This document shows, in pieces, positions 42,850-51,314 of a DNA stretch of 64,000 nt. The position numbers were made by a program, and so were the translations under genes. The stretch comes from UBA4486 sp041984885. Its GTDB lineage: Bacteria; Pseudomonadota; Gammaproteobacteria; Eutrophobiales; Eutrophobiaceae. The notes beneath the pieces were generated by a model that did no database searches, was not told the origin of the DNA, and saw only the letters and a list, made by a program, of their open reading frames with translations. The DNA is taken from positions 32,556-96,555 of the forward strand of contig JBHIXH010000004.1 in the NCBI GenBank assembly GCA_041984885.1. The letters are read 5' to 3'. How positions within the stretch are numbered: position 1 is the first letter of the stretch; every line of letters starts with the position of its first letter.

Positions 42850-43609
42850 TGTCGCGATCGATCTGCATGACATACTTTGAAATTTCTCTTTGGTCGCTGG
42901 CCTCCAGATCGCGAAATTGCACTCCAATCTTGGGAGTATTATTGTCTGTAGACAGAAAAATCTGTCGAATTTCAACAGCGCAATAGATCTTTACACCCTT
43001 CGGCATGTAGATGATACAGCGTGGAATGATGTCACCGACACTGAATGGTTGTTCATTGCTTTTCAGTCTGGCGGAGAATCCGCCCGCGGATAAATCGCGA
43101 ATCTCGCCATTAATGATGATATCTTTTTTGTCTGAGAAAACGACTTTTAACGGGTTACCAATCGACACCGGTACGCGCAAATATTTTCTATGCTGGTGAT
43201 ATTTGATAATTTTCGGAACTGGAACCTTGTAGTAGGGTTCAGAAATATTCTCTGATATCGCCTCAATCGTGCTGATAAAGTCGACTTCAACACCTGACAG
43301 GTTTGTATAGAATTTAACCTTGTCTTCCGGGTTGATTATCAGCCCGTTCGGAGTCGGGTAAAATTCATCCAGCACCAGATAGTTTTCTTCCTCATTCACC
43401 TCGAGTATCAAACTACTCAGCTGTTTTTCATACGTTTCCAGTTCGACAGTTAACAACTGATGTGACTTGAAGACTCGTGTCAGCAGACCCAGCTTCTCCT
43501 GCGGGTTGCGAATCAGGTCCGAAGTTTCGCTGTCCGATCTACTGGCAAGAGTCGGCTTCTTATCATCAACTACAAGGTCTGAGCTGATCAGTTTTTCGAG
43601 TAAGGCCAT
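42827..43609 (-). CDS. flgZ: PilZ-domain flagellar brake protein (FlgZ/YcgR)
   Basis: 260 residues. N-terminal YcgR-type beta-barrel (about 40-135), then a PilZ domain with both c-di-GMP motifs: RKYLR (RxxxR, in HQHRKYLRVPV) and DLSAGG (D.SxxG). FlgZ binds c-di-GMP and acts on the flagellar stator or rotor to slow swimming. Last in flgA-flgM-flgN-flgZ, the same order as in Pseudomonas. A sigma-28-like sequence overlaps the flgN end upstream of it, so it may also have its own promoter. Confidence 0.92.
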   Translation of the reverse strand: MALLEKLISSDLVVDDKKPTLASRSDSETSDLIRNPQEKLGLLTRVFKSHQLLTVELETYEKQLSSLILEVNEEENYLVLDEFYPTPNGLIINPEDKVKFYTNLSGVEVDFISTIEAISENISEPYYKVPVPKIIKYHQHRKYLRVPVSIGNPLKVVFSDKKDIIINGEIRDLSAGGFSARLKSNEQPFSVGDIIPRCIIYMPKGVKIYCAVEIRQIFLSTDNNTPKIGVQFRDLEASDQREISKYVMQIDRDIIRRIKR

Positions 43610-43644
43610 TTCACTTCCTGAATTATCAATTTACCCTGTACAGG

Positions 43645-43671
43645 TAATCGTTCAGAAAACGTCAGACTTTA
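43645..43671 (-). promoter_or_regulatory. Weak sigma-28-like promoter before flgZ
   Basis: Minus strand TAAAGTCT-N11-AACGATTA against the consensus TAAAGTTT-N11-GCCGATAA. The spacing is exact, the -35 is close, the -10 matches 5 of 8. It overlaps the flgN stop codon. Confidence 0.4.
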
Positions 43672-44111
43672 GCAAGAGAACTGGAAAGTGAGGATTTTCC
43701 GGCGTTGCCGTCGGTATCGTACAGTTTTGAGTCCGTTTCGGTCGGGTTTCGCAGCAGATTCAATATTTGCCGCGTGAATATTCGTCCTAATTCAACAATA
43801 CCCTGATTAATGCGGTTTGCCTGTTGGAATTCCAGCAGGCTGTTTTTTAATGAATCGTCGTAACGTTTCACGATTTCCAGCAGGGTTTTGTCCTGATTGA
43901 TTTGATTACGGTGTTTCTCGAGCAGGCTACGACGTTTCAGATCGAGTGTTTCCAGCCGGCTTAACAGTGATTGCTTCTCGGCGGTGATTTCATCCAGACG
44001 ATCCAGATCGCGTTGTTGCAGCGTATGAGTTTCCTGTTCAAGTAACTGGCCAAGCTGATGCAGGCAATCCTGTTCATCAGTGTACAGTGTTGTCAGGTAA
44101 GAAGGAGTCAT
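43662..44111 (-). CDS. flgN: Flagellar chaperone FlgN
   Basis: 149 residues, almost wholly helical with long coiled-coil stretches (TLQQRDLDRLDEITAEKQSLLSRLETLDLKRR), as in FlgN, which chaperones the hook-associated proteins FlgK and FlgL to the export gate. NRINQGIVELGRIFTRQILNLLR near the end is characteristic of the FlgN family. 18 bp after flgM. Confidence 0.88.
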   Translation of the reverse strand: MTPSYLTTLYTDEQDCLHQLGQLLEQETHTLQQRDLDRLDEITAEKQSLLSRLETLDLKRRSLLEKHRNQINQDKTLLEIVKRYDDSLKNSLLEFQQANRINQGIVELGRIFTRQILNLLRNPTETDSKLYDTDGNAGKSSLSSSLAKV

Positions 44112-44129
44112 TTACAAGCAGGCTGAAAT

Positions 44130-44459
44130 TTATTTGTCAGAGAGTTTATCGCCGAGCATGTTTTCGAACTGCAGCATCTTGTCTGCAGTTTTTTCAACAT
44201 TCAGGTTATAGGTACCATCGAAAACTGACTGCTTGATCGCGGCCACCCTGGAATTATCGACCGCTGGTTGCTTGTCGATTTCGGCTTTCAGGCCTTTTAA
44301 CAGGTCGGCAGTATTTGTCAGGCGTACATCGCTGTTGTCGGCCTGATTTGTACCGGCACTTCGCTCTTTATTCGCCTGAGCGCCGGTTGGTGCATTACCC
44401 TGTTTGTTAACCAGGTTGTTGACCAGACCGTGTGCATTACCTTTGATTTCATTAACCAT
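44130..44459 (-). CDS. flgM: Anti-sigma-28 factor FlgM
   Basis: 109 residues. N-terminal half low-complexity and probably disordered (N, Q, A, G rich); the C-terminal half has the sigma-binding helices: VDNSRVAAIKQSVFDGTYNLNVEKTADKMLQFE, the FlgM signature (RVAxIKxAIxxGxYxxxxxxiA.kml). FlgM holds FliA inactive until it is secreted through the finished hook. It has a strong sigma-28 promoter and an AAGGAGA ribosome-binding site upstream, so FliA feeds back on its own inhibitor. Confidence 0.93.
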   Translation of the reverse strand: MVNEIKGNAHGLVNNLVNKQGNAPTGAQANKERSAGTNQADNSDVRLTNTADLLKGLKAEIDKQPAVDNSRVAAIKQSVFDGTYNLNVEKTADKMLQFENMLGDKLSDK

Positions 44460-44487
44460 AGCCGTCTCCTTTAAAACTGACAGTTCT

Positions 44488-44514
44488 TTATCGGCATTCT
44501 GAACTGTAACTTTA
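44488..44514 (-). promoter_or_regulatory. Sigma-28 (FliA) promoter of flgM
   Basis: Minus strand TAAAGTTA-N11-GCCGATAA: the -10 is a perfect match and the -35 matches 7 of 8. It fills the 59-bp flgA-flgM gap, 29 bp before the ATG, with AAGGAGA between. Confidence 0.9.
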
Positions 44515-44518
44515 GCAC

Positions 44519-45259
44519 TTACTCTATATAAATGATTTTACTGGATTTTACCACGCCTTCAATAATGCGTTGTGAACGCGTATTTTTGACTTTAATGCGT
44601 TGTCCAACGCTGCCATCCATCATGGCCTCACCTGCCATGCGCACCTCATAGGTGTCTGCCTGCGCCATTAAAGTGACTTGTTGTCCACGTTTAATGATAA
44701 CCGGTGTCTTAAGATTTCGCTTGCCGACAATCATGCCGATTTGCATTGAGTGTACCAGTTGCTTGCCGATTATCTCGTCTGCGGATGTGAAATAGTCAGC
44801 GCTGTAAAAACTCAGGTTTTTTCTCTGTAATTCGATATCTTCCAGTTGAATCACGGTGCCACGTTGCAAGGGCCGCCTGGTAACGAACACGTCATCATAA
44901 AAATGCACCTTGACCGGAACATATAATGACCATGGTTTGGCACCGGTACAGCGCACGCCGACAGTCACGTTACCGGTGCGACGTCCCTGTCCGGGAAACC
45001 AGGCAGTTAATGGATGTTCGCATTGACTCAGGCGCAGACGGGAGTCAAGCCGATCTGTCGTTACGGAGTATTCGATATCATTTCGCACCGGCAGTGAGGC
45101 CAGCACATGTTTGCGTGCAACCTGGCGAATATCATCAAGCGGGTGTACCGCTTTGGCCAGGACACCGGTCACAGCACCGAACATAAAAATCAGGCCGGTG
45201 CAGCAACCGATCAAAAGCCGGTTTAGGCAGTAAATCTTCCTGTCTGCAGGTTTTGTCAT
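44519..45259 (-). CDS. flgA: Flagellar P-ring assembly chaperone FlgA
   Basis: 246 residues with a signal sequence (LLIGCCTGLIFMFGAVTGVLA). The SAF domain lies in the C-terminal half: FVTRRPLQRGTVIQLEDIELQRKNL, IGKQLVHSMQIGMIVGKRNLKTPVIIKRGQQVTLMAQADTYEVRMAGEAMMDGSVGQRIKVKNTRSQRIIEGVV (in pieces), as expected for FlgA. It works in the periplasm to assemble FlgI into the P-ring. Its ATG immediately follows the TGA of a small upstream ORF with no own ribosome-binding site visible, suggesting translational coupling. Confidence 0.93.
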   Translation of the reverse strand: MTKPADRKIYCLNRLLIGCCTGLIFMFGAVTGVLAKAVHPLDDIRQVARKHVLASLPVRNDIEYSVTTDRLDSRLRLSQCEHPLTAWFPGQGRRTGNVTVGVRCTGAKPWSLYVPVKVHFYDDVFVTRRPLQRGTVIQLEDIELQRKNLSFYSADYFTSADEIIGKQLVHSMQIGMIVGKRNLKTPVIIKRGQQVTLMAQADTYEVRMAGEAMMDGSVGQRIKVKNTRSQRIIEGVVKSSKIIYIE

Positions 45260-45475
45260 TCAAGTATGTTGTTGTGGTAGCAGATTTAAATCGTTTTGTT
45301 CCATTGCCTCGCCGTCGCGCGCGGCATCGGCGATCGATTCCAGCGACAGCAGGGTGAGCGAGTCCTGATTAAAATTTTCAGCACGGGTTTCTGACGCAGC
45401 GGCAGGTTTTGTCGCTGGATTTACCTGGTTCGTCGTAATTAGTTTGCCTTGTGGTTTCATCCTGTTATCCGTCAT
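45260..45475 (-). CDS. Small hypothetical protein upstream of flgA
   Basis: About 71 residues from the ATG at 45475 (45490 and 45460 are alternatives; none has a strong ribosome-binding site). Polar, Q/N/T/A-rich N-terminus, then LTLLSLESIADAARDGEAMEQNDLNLLPQQ. No family recognised. Its support is positional: it lies between a sigma-54 promoter and flgA, and its TGA is directly followed by the flgA ATG. It could be a leader ORF that couples flgA translation, or a small flagellar protein. Confidence 0.5.
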   Translation of the reverse strand: MTDNRMKPQGKLITTNQVNPATKPAAASETRAENFNQDSLTLLSLESIADAARDGEAMEQNDLNLLPQQHT

Positions 45476-45596
45476 AAGACCGGTTAACAATTCTAACTAT
45501 CTGAATCAACAGATAATTCATTGTTCTGCCAGGTTACTTTTCAGGGGTCAGCAGCCGAGAATGGCAAAGTCATGACCCGCTTCGCTCTAACATATA

Positions 45597-45612
45597 TGCA
45601 AATGCCATGCCC
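45597..45612 (-). promoter_or_regulatory. Sigma-54 promoter for the flgA unit
   Basis: Minus strand GGGCATG-N4-TTGCA: 10 of the 12 conserved positions of TGGCACG-N4-TTGCA, including GG and GC at correct spacing. It reads toward the small ORF and flgA. In Pseudomonas flgA is a FleQ/RpoN (class II) gene. Confidence 0.7.
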
Positions 45613-45624
45613 TGAATCCCGGGT

Positions 45625-45652
45625 TAAAGTCCGGGCGAAATCAGGTCGATAC
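45625..45652 (+). promoter_or_regulatory. Possible sigma-28 promoter of cheV-cheR
   Basis: TAAA (45625) and GTCGATAC (45645-45652), 16 nt apart against the usual 15, resembling TAAA-N15-GCCGATAA. It lies about 36 bp upstream of the cheV ATG. cheVR are FliA-dependent in Pseudomonas. Confidence 0.5.
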
Positions 45653-45687
45653 GAATGTGAATCAGAATGAGCCCGGGGAATCCGAAA

Positions 45688-46641
45688 ATGACTGCAAGCG
45701 TAATGGACGGGGTTGATGCCCGAACACAACTGGTGGGTAGAAACCGGCTGGAGTTGTTGTTGTTTCATCTCGGTGATGGACAACGCTTCGGTATCAACGT
45801 TTTCAAAGTGCGTGAGGTGATCAAGAGCCCGTCATTGACTCTGGCCCCGCATTCACATCGGGTAATCCGGGGTATGGCGAATATTCGTGGACAAACGATC
45901 ACGATCATGGACCTCGGCATGGCCATCGGTAAAACCCCGGTTACCGAACTCGACCAGTCTTTTTCAATTATCACGGAATATAACCGACAAATTCAGGGCT
46001 TTTTGGTCAGTGCTGTCGATCGCATTGTGAATCTGAACTGGGAAGCTATCAAACCGCCACCCGCAGGTATTGGCAGTCAGAACTTTCTGACAGCAGTAAC
46101 GAAGCTGGAAAATGAACTGATTGAGATCATTGATGTGGAAAAAGTAATGGGTGATGTCCTCGGTTTTACCTCGGAAATTTCGGAGTCGGTAACCGCAACC
46201 ACTGAAAAAACCGAACTGGAAGGGTCAAAAGTACTGGTGGTGGATGACTCGGGCATGGCACGTAAACAGATTGTCAGCGTGCTTGAGCAAATGGGTGTTG
46301 AATACATTGTGGCCTGCAATGGCAAGGAAGGGTATGAAATTCTGGTCGACTGGGTCAATAATCATGATCAACCGGTAGAGGAGCATTTTTCCATGGTGTT
46401 ATCCGATGTAGAGATGCCCGAGATGGACGGATATATCCTGACGAAAAACATCAAGGATCACCCACAGCTCGCACCGTTGTACGTGATGTTGCATTCATCA
46501 TTAAGTGGCTCCTTCAATGAGAATATGGTGAAAAAAGTCGGAGCCGATGAATTCCTGGCGAAATACAATCCGGATGATCTGGCGACACGCGTGCTGAACA
46601 TATTAAAGTCCCGGAAAGGTCCGGTAAATCAGGCTGCCTGA
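45688..46641 (+). CDS. cheV: Chemotaxis coupling/receiver protein CheV
   Basis: 317 residues from the ATG at 45688 (GGGGAA upstream); an ATG at 45667 is in frame but poorly placed. The N-terminal CheW-like domain (LLLFHLGDGQRFGINVFKVREVI, IRGMANIRGQTITIMDL) couples receptors to CheA. The C-terminal receiver domain has VLVVDDSGMARKQIVSVLEQMG, the phospho-acceptor Asp in MVLSDVEMPEMDGY, and the conserved Ser and Lys near HSSLSG and FLAKYNP. Phosphorylation is thought to adapt the signalling array. Followed by cheR 45 bp downstream. Confidence 0.95.
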   Translation: MTASVMDGVDARTQLVGRNRLELLLFHLGDGQRFGINVFKVREVIKSPSLTLAPHSHRVIRGMANIRGQTITIMDLGMAIGKTPVTELDQSFSIITEYNRQIQGFLVSAVDRIVNLNWEAIKPPPAGIGSQNFLTAVTKLENELIEIIDVEKVMGDVLGFTSEISESVTATTEKTELEGSKVLVVDDSGMARKQIVSVLEQMGVEYIVACNGKEGYEILVDWVNNHDQPVEEHFSMVLSDVEMPEMDGYILTKNIKDHPQLAPLYVMLHSSLSGSFNENMVKKVGADEFLAKYNPDDLATRVLNILKSRKGPVNQAA

Positions 46642-46686
46642 TTTCATTTTCCGTAACGATTTAAATTATTTTAACTTCCGAAACTG

Positions 46687-47550
46687 ATGCAAGTAGCGCC
46701 ACAATTTAACCCGGATCATTCATCTGCGAACAACGTGAGCGAGGGCTACGAGGCATTTTGCCGCTATCTGGAAACGACGTGCGGGATCACACTGGGAGCG
46801 AACAAACAGTATCTGGTAACAAGTCGCTTACGAACCATCATGCAGGACAACAATATTTCGGATCTGAATCAACTGGTCTCGATGTCGCAGGCGTCATCTG
46901 TAAAGAAACTGTCAGTGCAAATAGTCAATGCAATGACAACAAACGAAACCTCCTGGTTTCGGGATGTGTATCCTTTCGAGTTTCTGAAAGAATCCATCAT
47001 GCCTGAGTGGCAGTCAACGTCGGTAACAAAACCCCGCATCTGGTCGGCAGCCTGCTCCTATGGTCATGAACCCTACTCAATCAGTATTGCTATAGAGGAA
47101 TACCTGGAGAGGAATCCAGGGCAATTATCCGGCGGTGTCGAAATCGTCGGGACTGACATCTCCACCCGGGTACTGGAGCAGGCGAGAAAAGGCGAATTTG
47201 ACGACCTGAACCTGTCACGAGGTTTATCCGCCGAGCGACGGCAACGTTTTTTTACCCGGAACAATCACCTCTCTACGCTCAGCGAAAAAATTCGTGAACG
47301 CGTGAATTTTTACGAACTCAATTTATTAAAAGGTTTTGCGACGCTGGGACAATTTGACCTGGTGTTCTGTCGAAACGTGTTGATCTATTTCTCGAATGAA
47401 AACAAGAGCAGGATCCTGTCGAATATCGAGTCGGCGATGAAGCCGGGAGCCTGGCTGTTTCTCGGTGCGTCCGAACCGATCGCCAACTACTCCGATTCGT
47501 TCCAGATGATCAACTGTCCCCGCGGTGTGGTTTACCGCAAAAAACGCTAG
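46687..47550 (+). CDS. cheR: Chemotaxis protein methyltransferase CheR
   Basis: 287 residues. The helical N-terminal domain (CRYLETTCGITLGANKQYLVTSRLRTIM) is followed by NAMTTNETSWFRDVYPFEFL, the SAM-binding WSAACSYGHEPYSISIAIEE, GTDISTRVLEQARKGEF and FDLVFCRNVLIYFSNENKSRIL. It methylates glutamates on chemoreceptors using SAM. It follows cheV as in Pseudomonas and precedes the flgB operon, with a hairpin and a sigma-54 promoter between. Confidence 0.96.
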   Translation: MQVAPQFNPDHSSANNVSEGYEAFCRYLETTCGITLGANKQYLVTSRLRTIMQDNNISDLNQLVSMSQASSVKKLSVQIVNAMTTNETSWFRDVYPFEFLKESIMPEWQSTSVTKPRIWSAACSYGHEPYSISIAIEEYLERNPGQLSGGVEIVGTDISTRVLEQARKGEFDDLNLSRGLSAERRQRFFTRNNHLSTLSEKIRERVNFYELNLLKGFATLGQFDLVFCRNVLIYFSNENKSRILSNIESAMKPGAWLFLGASEPIANYSDSFQMINCPRGVVYRKKR

Positions 47551-47587
47551 CTAACCCGCCTGACCCTTTTTTGCCTTCCCGCTTACC

Positions 47588-47615
47588 AGCAAGCGGCATT
47601 CGCTTGCCGCTTGCT
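47588..47615 (+). terminator. Hairpin after cheR
   Basis: 10-bp perfect stem (AGCAAGCGGC 47588-47597 with GCCGCTTGCT 47606-47615), 8-nt loop, 38 bp after the cheR stop. There is no clean U-tract, so termination efficiency is uncertain. Confidence 0.55.
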
Positions 47616-47671
47616 GCCGTGTTCCTGGTCTTCGTTTACTCAAGTGTTTGAAACTAATGACTAAAAAATCT

Positions 47672-47687
47672 TGGCACGCCTAATGCA
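47672..47687 (+). promoter_or_regulatory. Sigma-54 promoter of the flgB operon
   Basis: TGGCACG-N4-ATGCA: only one mismatch to TGGCACG-N4-TTGCA. It lies 36 bp upstream of the flgB ATG and probably drives flgBCDE and onward through flgL. Confidence 0.85.
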
Positions 47688-47722
47688 GACTTGCAGGTAT
47701 TCCAATACCTTGAGGCACGCAT

Positions 47723-48112
47723 ATGAATCTCGACACCGCCTTTGGCATACACGCACAAGCGCTGGTCATGCGGTCCCGGCGTGCCGAGTTGCTCGCCTCG
47801 AACATCGCCAATGCCGATACACCGAACTACAAGGCGAAAGATGTCAACTTTCAGCAAATCCTTGCCGGTCAATCAACATCCATGCAAACACTGGCAAGTA
47901 CGAATGCAAGACACATGCAAGCGGGGCAGGACAACCTGGCAGACAATCGTTTGTATTACCGGGTTCCGAATCAACCGTCGGTCGATGGCAATACGGTTGA
48001 CAGTCAACTTGAGCGTTCCGCGTTTATGGAAAATTCGATCATGTATCAGACCAGCCTGCGCTTTTTAACCGGACGCATCGGCGGCCTGTTGACGGCGATC
48101 AAGGGAGAATAA
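47723..48112 (+). CDS. flgB: Flagellar basal-body rod protein FlgB
   Basis: 129 residues. Proximal rod component. FGIHAQALVMRSRRAELLASNIANADTPNYKAKDVNF is the FlgB N-terminal rod motif (SNIANADTPxYKA), and YQTSLRFLTGRIGGLLTAIKGE the C-terminal helix used for axial packing. First gene of the flg structural operon; 2 bp before flgC. Confidence 0.95.
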   Translation: MNLDTAFGIHAQALVMRSRRAELLASNIANADTPNYKAKDVNFQQILAGQSTSMQTLASTNARHMQAGQDNLADNRLYYRVPNQPSVDGNTVDSQLERSAFMENSIMYQTSLRFLTGRIGGLLTAIKGE

Positions 48113-48114
48113 CA

Positions 48115-48531
48115 ATGGCACTGTTTAACATCTTTGACATCGCCGGTTCGGCCATGAGTTCGCAGTCGGTGCGCCTGAATACAACGGCCAGCAACATGGC
48201 GAATGCAGACAGTATCAGCAGCAGCACCGGCGAGACCTATCGGGCACGACATCCGGTTTTCTCTACCGTTTACCAGGACGCACTGCAGAAAGATGAATTC
48301 AGTGCCAGCGTACGTGTTGCCGGTATTGTCGGGAGTGACGCGCCGTTACAGAAGATTTACCAACCGGAACATCCACAGGCGGACGGTTCCGGCTATATCT
48401 ACATGCCGAATGTGAACGTGATGGAAGAAATGGCGAACATGATATCGGCATCCCGCTCGTATCAGAATAATGTGGAAGTGATCAATGCATCCAAGGAAAT
48501 GTTGTTACGGACATTGACGCTGGGGCAATAG
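48115..48531 (+). CDS. flgC: Flagellar basal-body rod protein FlgC
   Basis: 138 residues. Proximal rod subunit. IFDIAGSAMSSQSVRLNTTASNMANADS at the N-terminus and YMPNVNVMEEMANMISASRSYQNNVEVINASKEML at the C-terminus are the family pair of helices. Tightly spaced between flgB and flgD. Confidence 0.95.
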   Translation: MALFNIFDIAGSAMSSQSVRLNTTASNMANADSISSSTGETYRARHPVFSTVYQDALQKDEFSASVRVAGIVGSDAPLQKIYQPEHPQADGSGYIYMPNVNVMEEMANMISASRSYQNNVEVINASKEMLLRTLTLGQ

Positions 48532-48546
48532 CACGAGGATAGCACT

Positions 48547-49221
48547 ATGACTACACCGATTAACGGATTACCACCTGAACTGTCGCATCTTGAAGTCAGG
48601 CAACCACAAGCGGATGCGAACCGCGGCCTGGGGCAATCCGATTTTCTTGAATTAATGATGACGCAACTGAAACATCAGGACCCGTTAAACCCGCAGGAGA
48701 GTGGTGAATTCCTGGCACAACTGGCTCAGTTTGGCACCGTTAATGGTATCACCGAGTTGCAAACCTCTTTCAGTGACCTGGCTTCTTCACTGCAATCCAG
48801 TCAGGCCCTGCAGGCATCAACTTTAGTCGGTCGCTCCGTTCTCGTGCCGGGACAGGTTGTCTCGGTTACACCCGGGGAACCGGTTCATGCCGCAGTTGAA
48901 CTGGACGCAACTGCCGACCAGTTATTTGTCCAGGTCGTCGATCCAGCCGGTCAAATAGTCAACCAGTTGAATTTTGGTCCACAACCGGCAGGCGTATTTA
49001 ATTTTAGCTGGAATGGTCTTGACAGCAGTGGCAATCCGGTTGCCGCCGGCAAATACCAGGTACGTGCAGTCAGCCTGACGGGAGAAAACGAAATCGCCCA
49101 GTCTACGCTGGTACAGGCACGTGTTGACAGTGTGACACTGGCCAAAGGCGGACAGGGCCCGTTATTGAACCTGGAAAACATCGGGGTCGTTGCATTAAAC
49201 GATGTCATTGAAGTTCTCTGA
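48547..49221 (+). CDS. flgD: Flagellar hook capping protein FlgD
   Basis: 224 residues. Scaffold that caps the growing hook. DFLELMMTQLKHQDPLNPQESGEFLAQLAQFGTVNGI is the FlgD N-terminal signature; the C-terminal Ig-like/tudor region (NFSWNGLDSSGNPVAAGKYQVRAV) follows. Length matches the family. Confidence 0.95.
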   Translation: MTTPINGLPPELSHLEVRQPQADANRGLGQSDFLELMMTQLKHQDPLNPQESGEFLAQLAQFGTVNGITELQTSFSDLASSLQSSQALQASTLVGRSVLVPGQVVSVTPGEPVHAAVELDATADQLFVQVVDPAGQIVNQLNFGPQPAGVFNFSWNGLDSSGNPVAAGKYQVRAVSLTGENEIAQSTLVQARVDSVTLAKGGQGPLLNLENIGVVALNDVIEVL

Positions 49222-49278
49222 TGTACTAATAAATTTTACATGTCGAATTATTACGACTCATACAAGAGGTAAATTAAC

Positions 49279-50496
49279 ATGTCATTTCGCGTAGCAATCA
49301 GTGGTCTAAAAGCAGCATCCGGTGATCTGGATGTGATTTCGAACAACGTTGCAAACTCGAATACAACCGGTTTCAAAAAATCGCGTGCCGAATTTGCAGA
49401 TGTATTCGCAGTGACCGATCTCGGTAGCAGCAGCAGCACACCGGGCAGCGGTGTTCGTCTGGCCAATGTCGCCCAGCAGTTTTCACAGGGTAACATCAGC
49501 TTTACCGATAATAATCTTGACCTGGCGATCAGTGGCCGGGGATTTTTTATCGTCAATGATGGTGGCGCAAACGAATACACGCGCGCTGGCGCTTTCGGTG
49601 TCGACCGGGACGGATTTTTCAGTAACAGTTCCGGCCAGCAACTGATTGCATTCGGTGCGGATCCTAATGGCATTATCAGTGGTGCGGCGGCACCGTTACA
49701 GCTGAACACGGCGAACATACCGCCCCAAGCTTCCACCAATATGACGCTGGATCTGAACCTGGATGCATCCCAAGGGGTACCGGGCGTGGGCGTGTTTGAT
49801 CCGAATAACCCGGGCAGCTACACGCATACCACTTCAACGACGATTTACGATTCGTTGGGTAATTCACACCTGGCGGCGATGTATTTTGTAAAAACCGCTG
49901 TCGCTAACCAGTGGCAAGCCTACACTTACGTCGATGGTGTCGATGTTGGCGGTGGTGCCCAGGCACTGGCGTTTTCTACCGCCGGTGCGTTAACAACACC
50001 GGCTACCGGCACGATAACCACACCGGCATTTACCCCGGCCGGTGGTGGAGCCGCCCAGACGCTGACGCTGGATTTCTCCAACACGACACAGTTTGGTGCT
50101 GATTTCTCGGTGAATGCCTTGTCGCAGGACGGCTTTACGACCGGTCGACTCAGTGGCATCGATATTGACCCCACCGGAGTTATTTTTGCCCGGTTCACGA
50201 ACGGTCAATCCAGTGTACAAGGCCAGATTGCGTTGGCTGACTTCGCCAATCCGCAGGGGCTACAACCATTAAGTGATTCCAACTGGGGTGAAACGTTTAC
50301 ATCCGGTTCTGTCGTCATCGGTAATCCGGGCACAGCCAGCCTCGGCTTGATCCAGTCAGGCGCGCTGGAAGACTCCAACGTGGAAGTCTCGGAAGAACTG
50401 GTCAACATGATCATCGCGCAACGTACGTTTCAGGCGAACGCGGAAGTGATCCAGACCTCGGATGCCATCACACAAACGATCATCAACCTGCGTTAA
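49279..50496 (+). CDS. flgE: Flagellar hook protein FlgE
   Basis: 405 residues. Main hook subunit. N-terminal FRVAISGLKAASGDLDVISNNVANSNTTGFKKSRAEFADVF, GRGFFIVND and the C-terminal SGALEDSNVEVSEELVNMIIAQRTFQANAEVIQTSDAI are the axial-protein hallmarks. The middle holds the FlgE D2 domain (SQGVPGVGVFDPNNPGSYTH and TTTIYDSLGNSHLAAMYFVK). A 57-bp interval separates it from flgD. Confidence 0.96.
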   Translation: MSFRVAISGLKAASGDLDVISNNVANSNTTGFKKSRAEFADVFAVTDLGSSSSTPGSGVRLANVAQQFSQGNISFTDNNLDLAISGRGFFIVNDGGANEYTRAGAFGVDRDGFFSNSSGQQLIAFGADPNGIISGAAAPLQLNTANIPPQASTNMTLDLNLDASQGVPGVGVFDPNNPGSYTHTTSTTIYDSLGNSHLAAMYFVKTAVANQWQAYTYVDGVDVGGGAQALAFSTAGALTTPATGTITTPAFTPAGGGAAQTLTLDFSNTTQFGADFSVNALSQDGFTTGRLSGIDIDPTGVIFARFTNGQSSVQGQIALADFANPQGLQPLSDSNWGETFTSGSVVIGNPGTASLGLIQSGALEDSNVEVSEELVNMIIAQRTFQANAEVIQTSDAITQTIINLR

Positions 50497-50524
50497 TCAA
50501 TTAATTCAAAGTAAGGGATAAAAA

Positions 50525-51265
50525 ATGGATCGTATGCTTTATCTGTCCTCGTCTTCTGCGTCGAATGTCATGACGGCACAGGCAGTGAATAGTCACAACC
50601 TGGCGAACGTGAACACGACAGGTTTTCGTGCAGACCTGTCGCAATTTCGCAGCATGCCGGTTTATGGTGACAGCCTGCCAAGCCGTGTTTATTCGATGGA
50701 AGAGCGACCGGGGATCAATTTTGATCACGGCACGATCCAGCATACCGGGCGTGAACTGGATATCGCCATCAACGGTGACGGCTGGCTCGTCGTACAGGCA
50801 GACGATGGCACCGAGGCCATGACACGTGCCGGTGATTTACGCGTCTCCAATAACGGTTTACTCGAAAATGGAGCCGGTCGACTGGTCATAGGCGATGGCG
50901 GGCCGATTGCGATGCCGCCGTACCAGTCGATCGAAATAGGCAAGGACGGCACGATCACTATCCGTCCGGTCGGCCAGGACGAAAAAACACTGGCCAGTAT
51001 CGGCCGCATCAAACTGGTTAACCCCGATCAGAACGATCTGATCAAGGGTGAAGACGGGCTGTTTCGTCTGCGCGATGGTAGCCAGCCACCGGCGGACGCG
51101 AGTGTGCAGGTCACGGCAGGTTCACTGGAAACAAGTAATGTGAATACCGTTCAGGCATTGGTAAAGATGATCGAACTGTCGAGAAAATTCGAAATGCACA
51201 TGAAGGCCATGGCTGCGGTACAGGAAAACGATGAAGCCGGTGCGAGGATGTATCAGCTGAGATAA
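50525..51265 (+). CDS. flgF: Flagellar basal-body rod protein FlgF
   Basis: 246 residues. Proximal rod protein. MDRMLYLSSSSASNVMTAQAVNSHNLANVNTTGFRADL and GDGWLVVQADDGTEAMTRAGDLRVS fit FlgF; the C-terminal SLETSNVNTVQALVKMIELSRKFEMHMKAM completes the helical pair. 28 bp after flgE. Confidence 0.95.
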   Translation: MDRMLYLSSSSASNVMTAQAVNSHNLANVNTTGFRADLSQFRSMPVYGDSLPSRVYSMEERPGINFDHGTIQHTGRELDIAINGDGWLVVQADDGTEAMTRAGDLRVSNNGLLENGAGRLVIGDGGPIAMPPYQSIEIGKDGTITIRPVGQDEKTLASIGRIKLVNPDQNDLIKGEDGLFRLRDGSQPPADASVQVTAGSLETSNVNTVQALVKMIELSRKFEMHMKAMAAVQENDEAGARMYQLR

Positions 51266-51314
51266 ACCGCTGCATATTTATACAATCTAACAGACAGGTA
51301 TTCGGAGAAACATA

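Noticed and set aside
45499..45516. TATCTG-N6-CAGATA inverted repeat upstream of the flgA leader ORF as an operator
   Set aside because: Only six base pairs in A+T-rich sequence, downstream of the proposed sigma-54 start; not distinguishable from chance.
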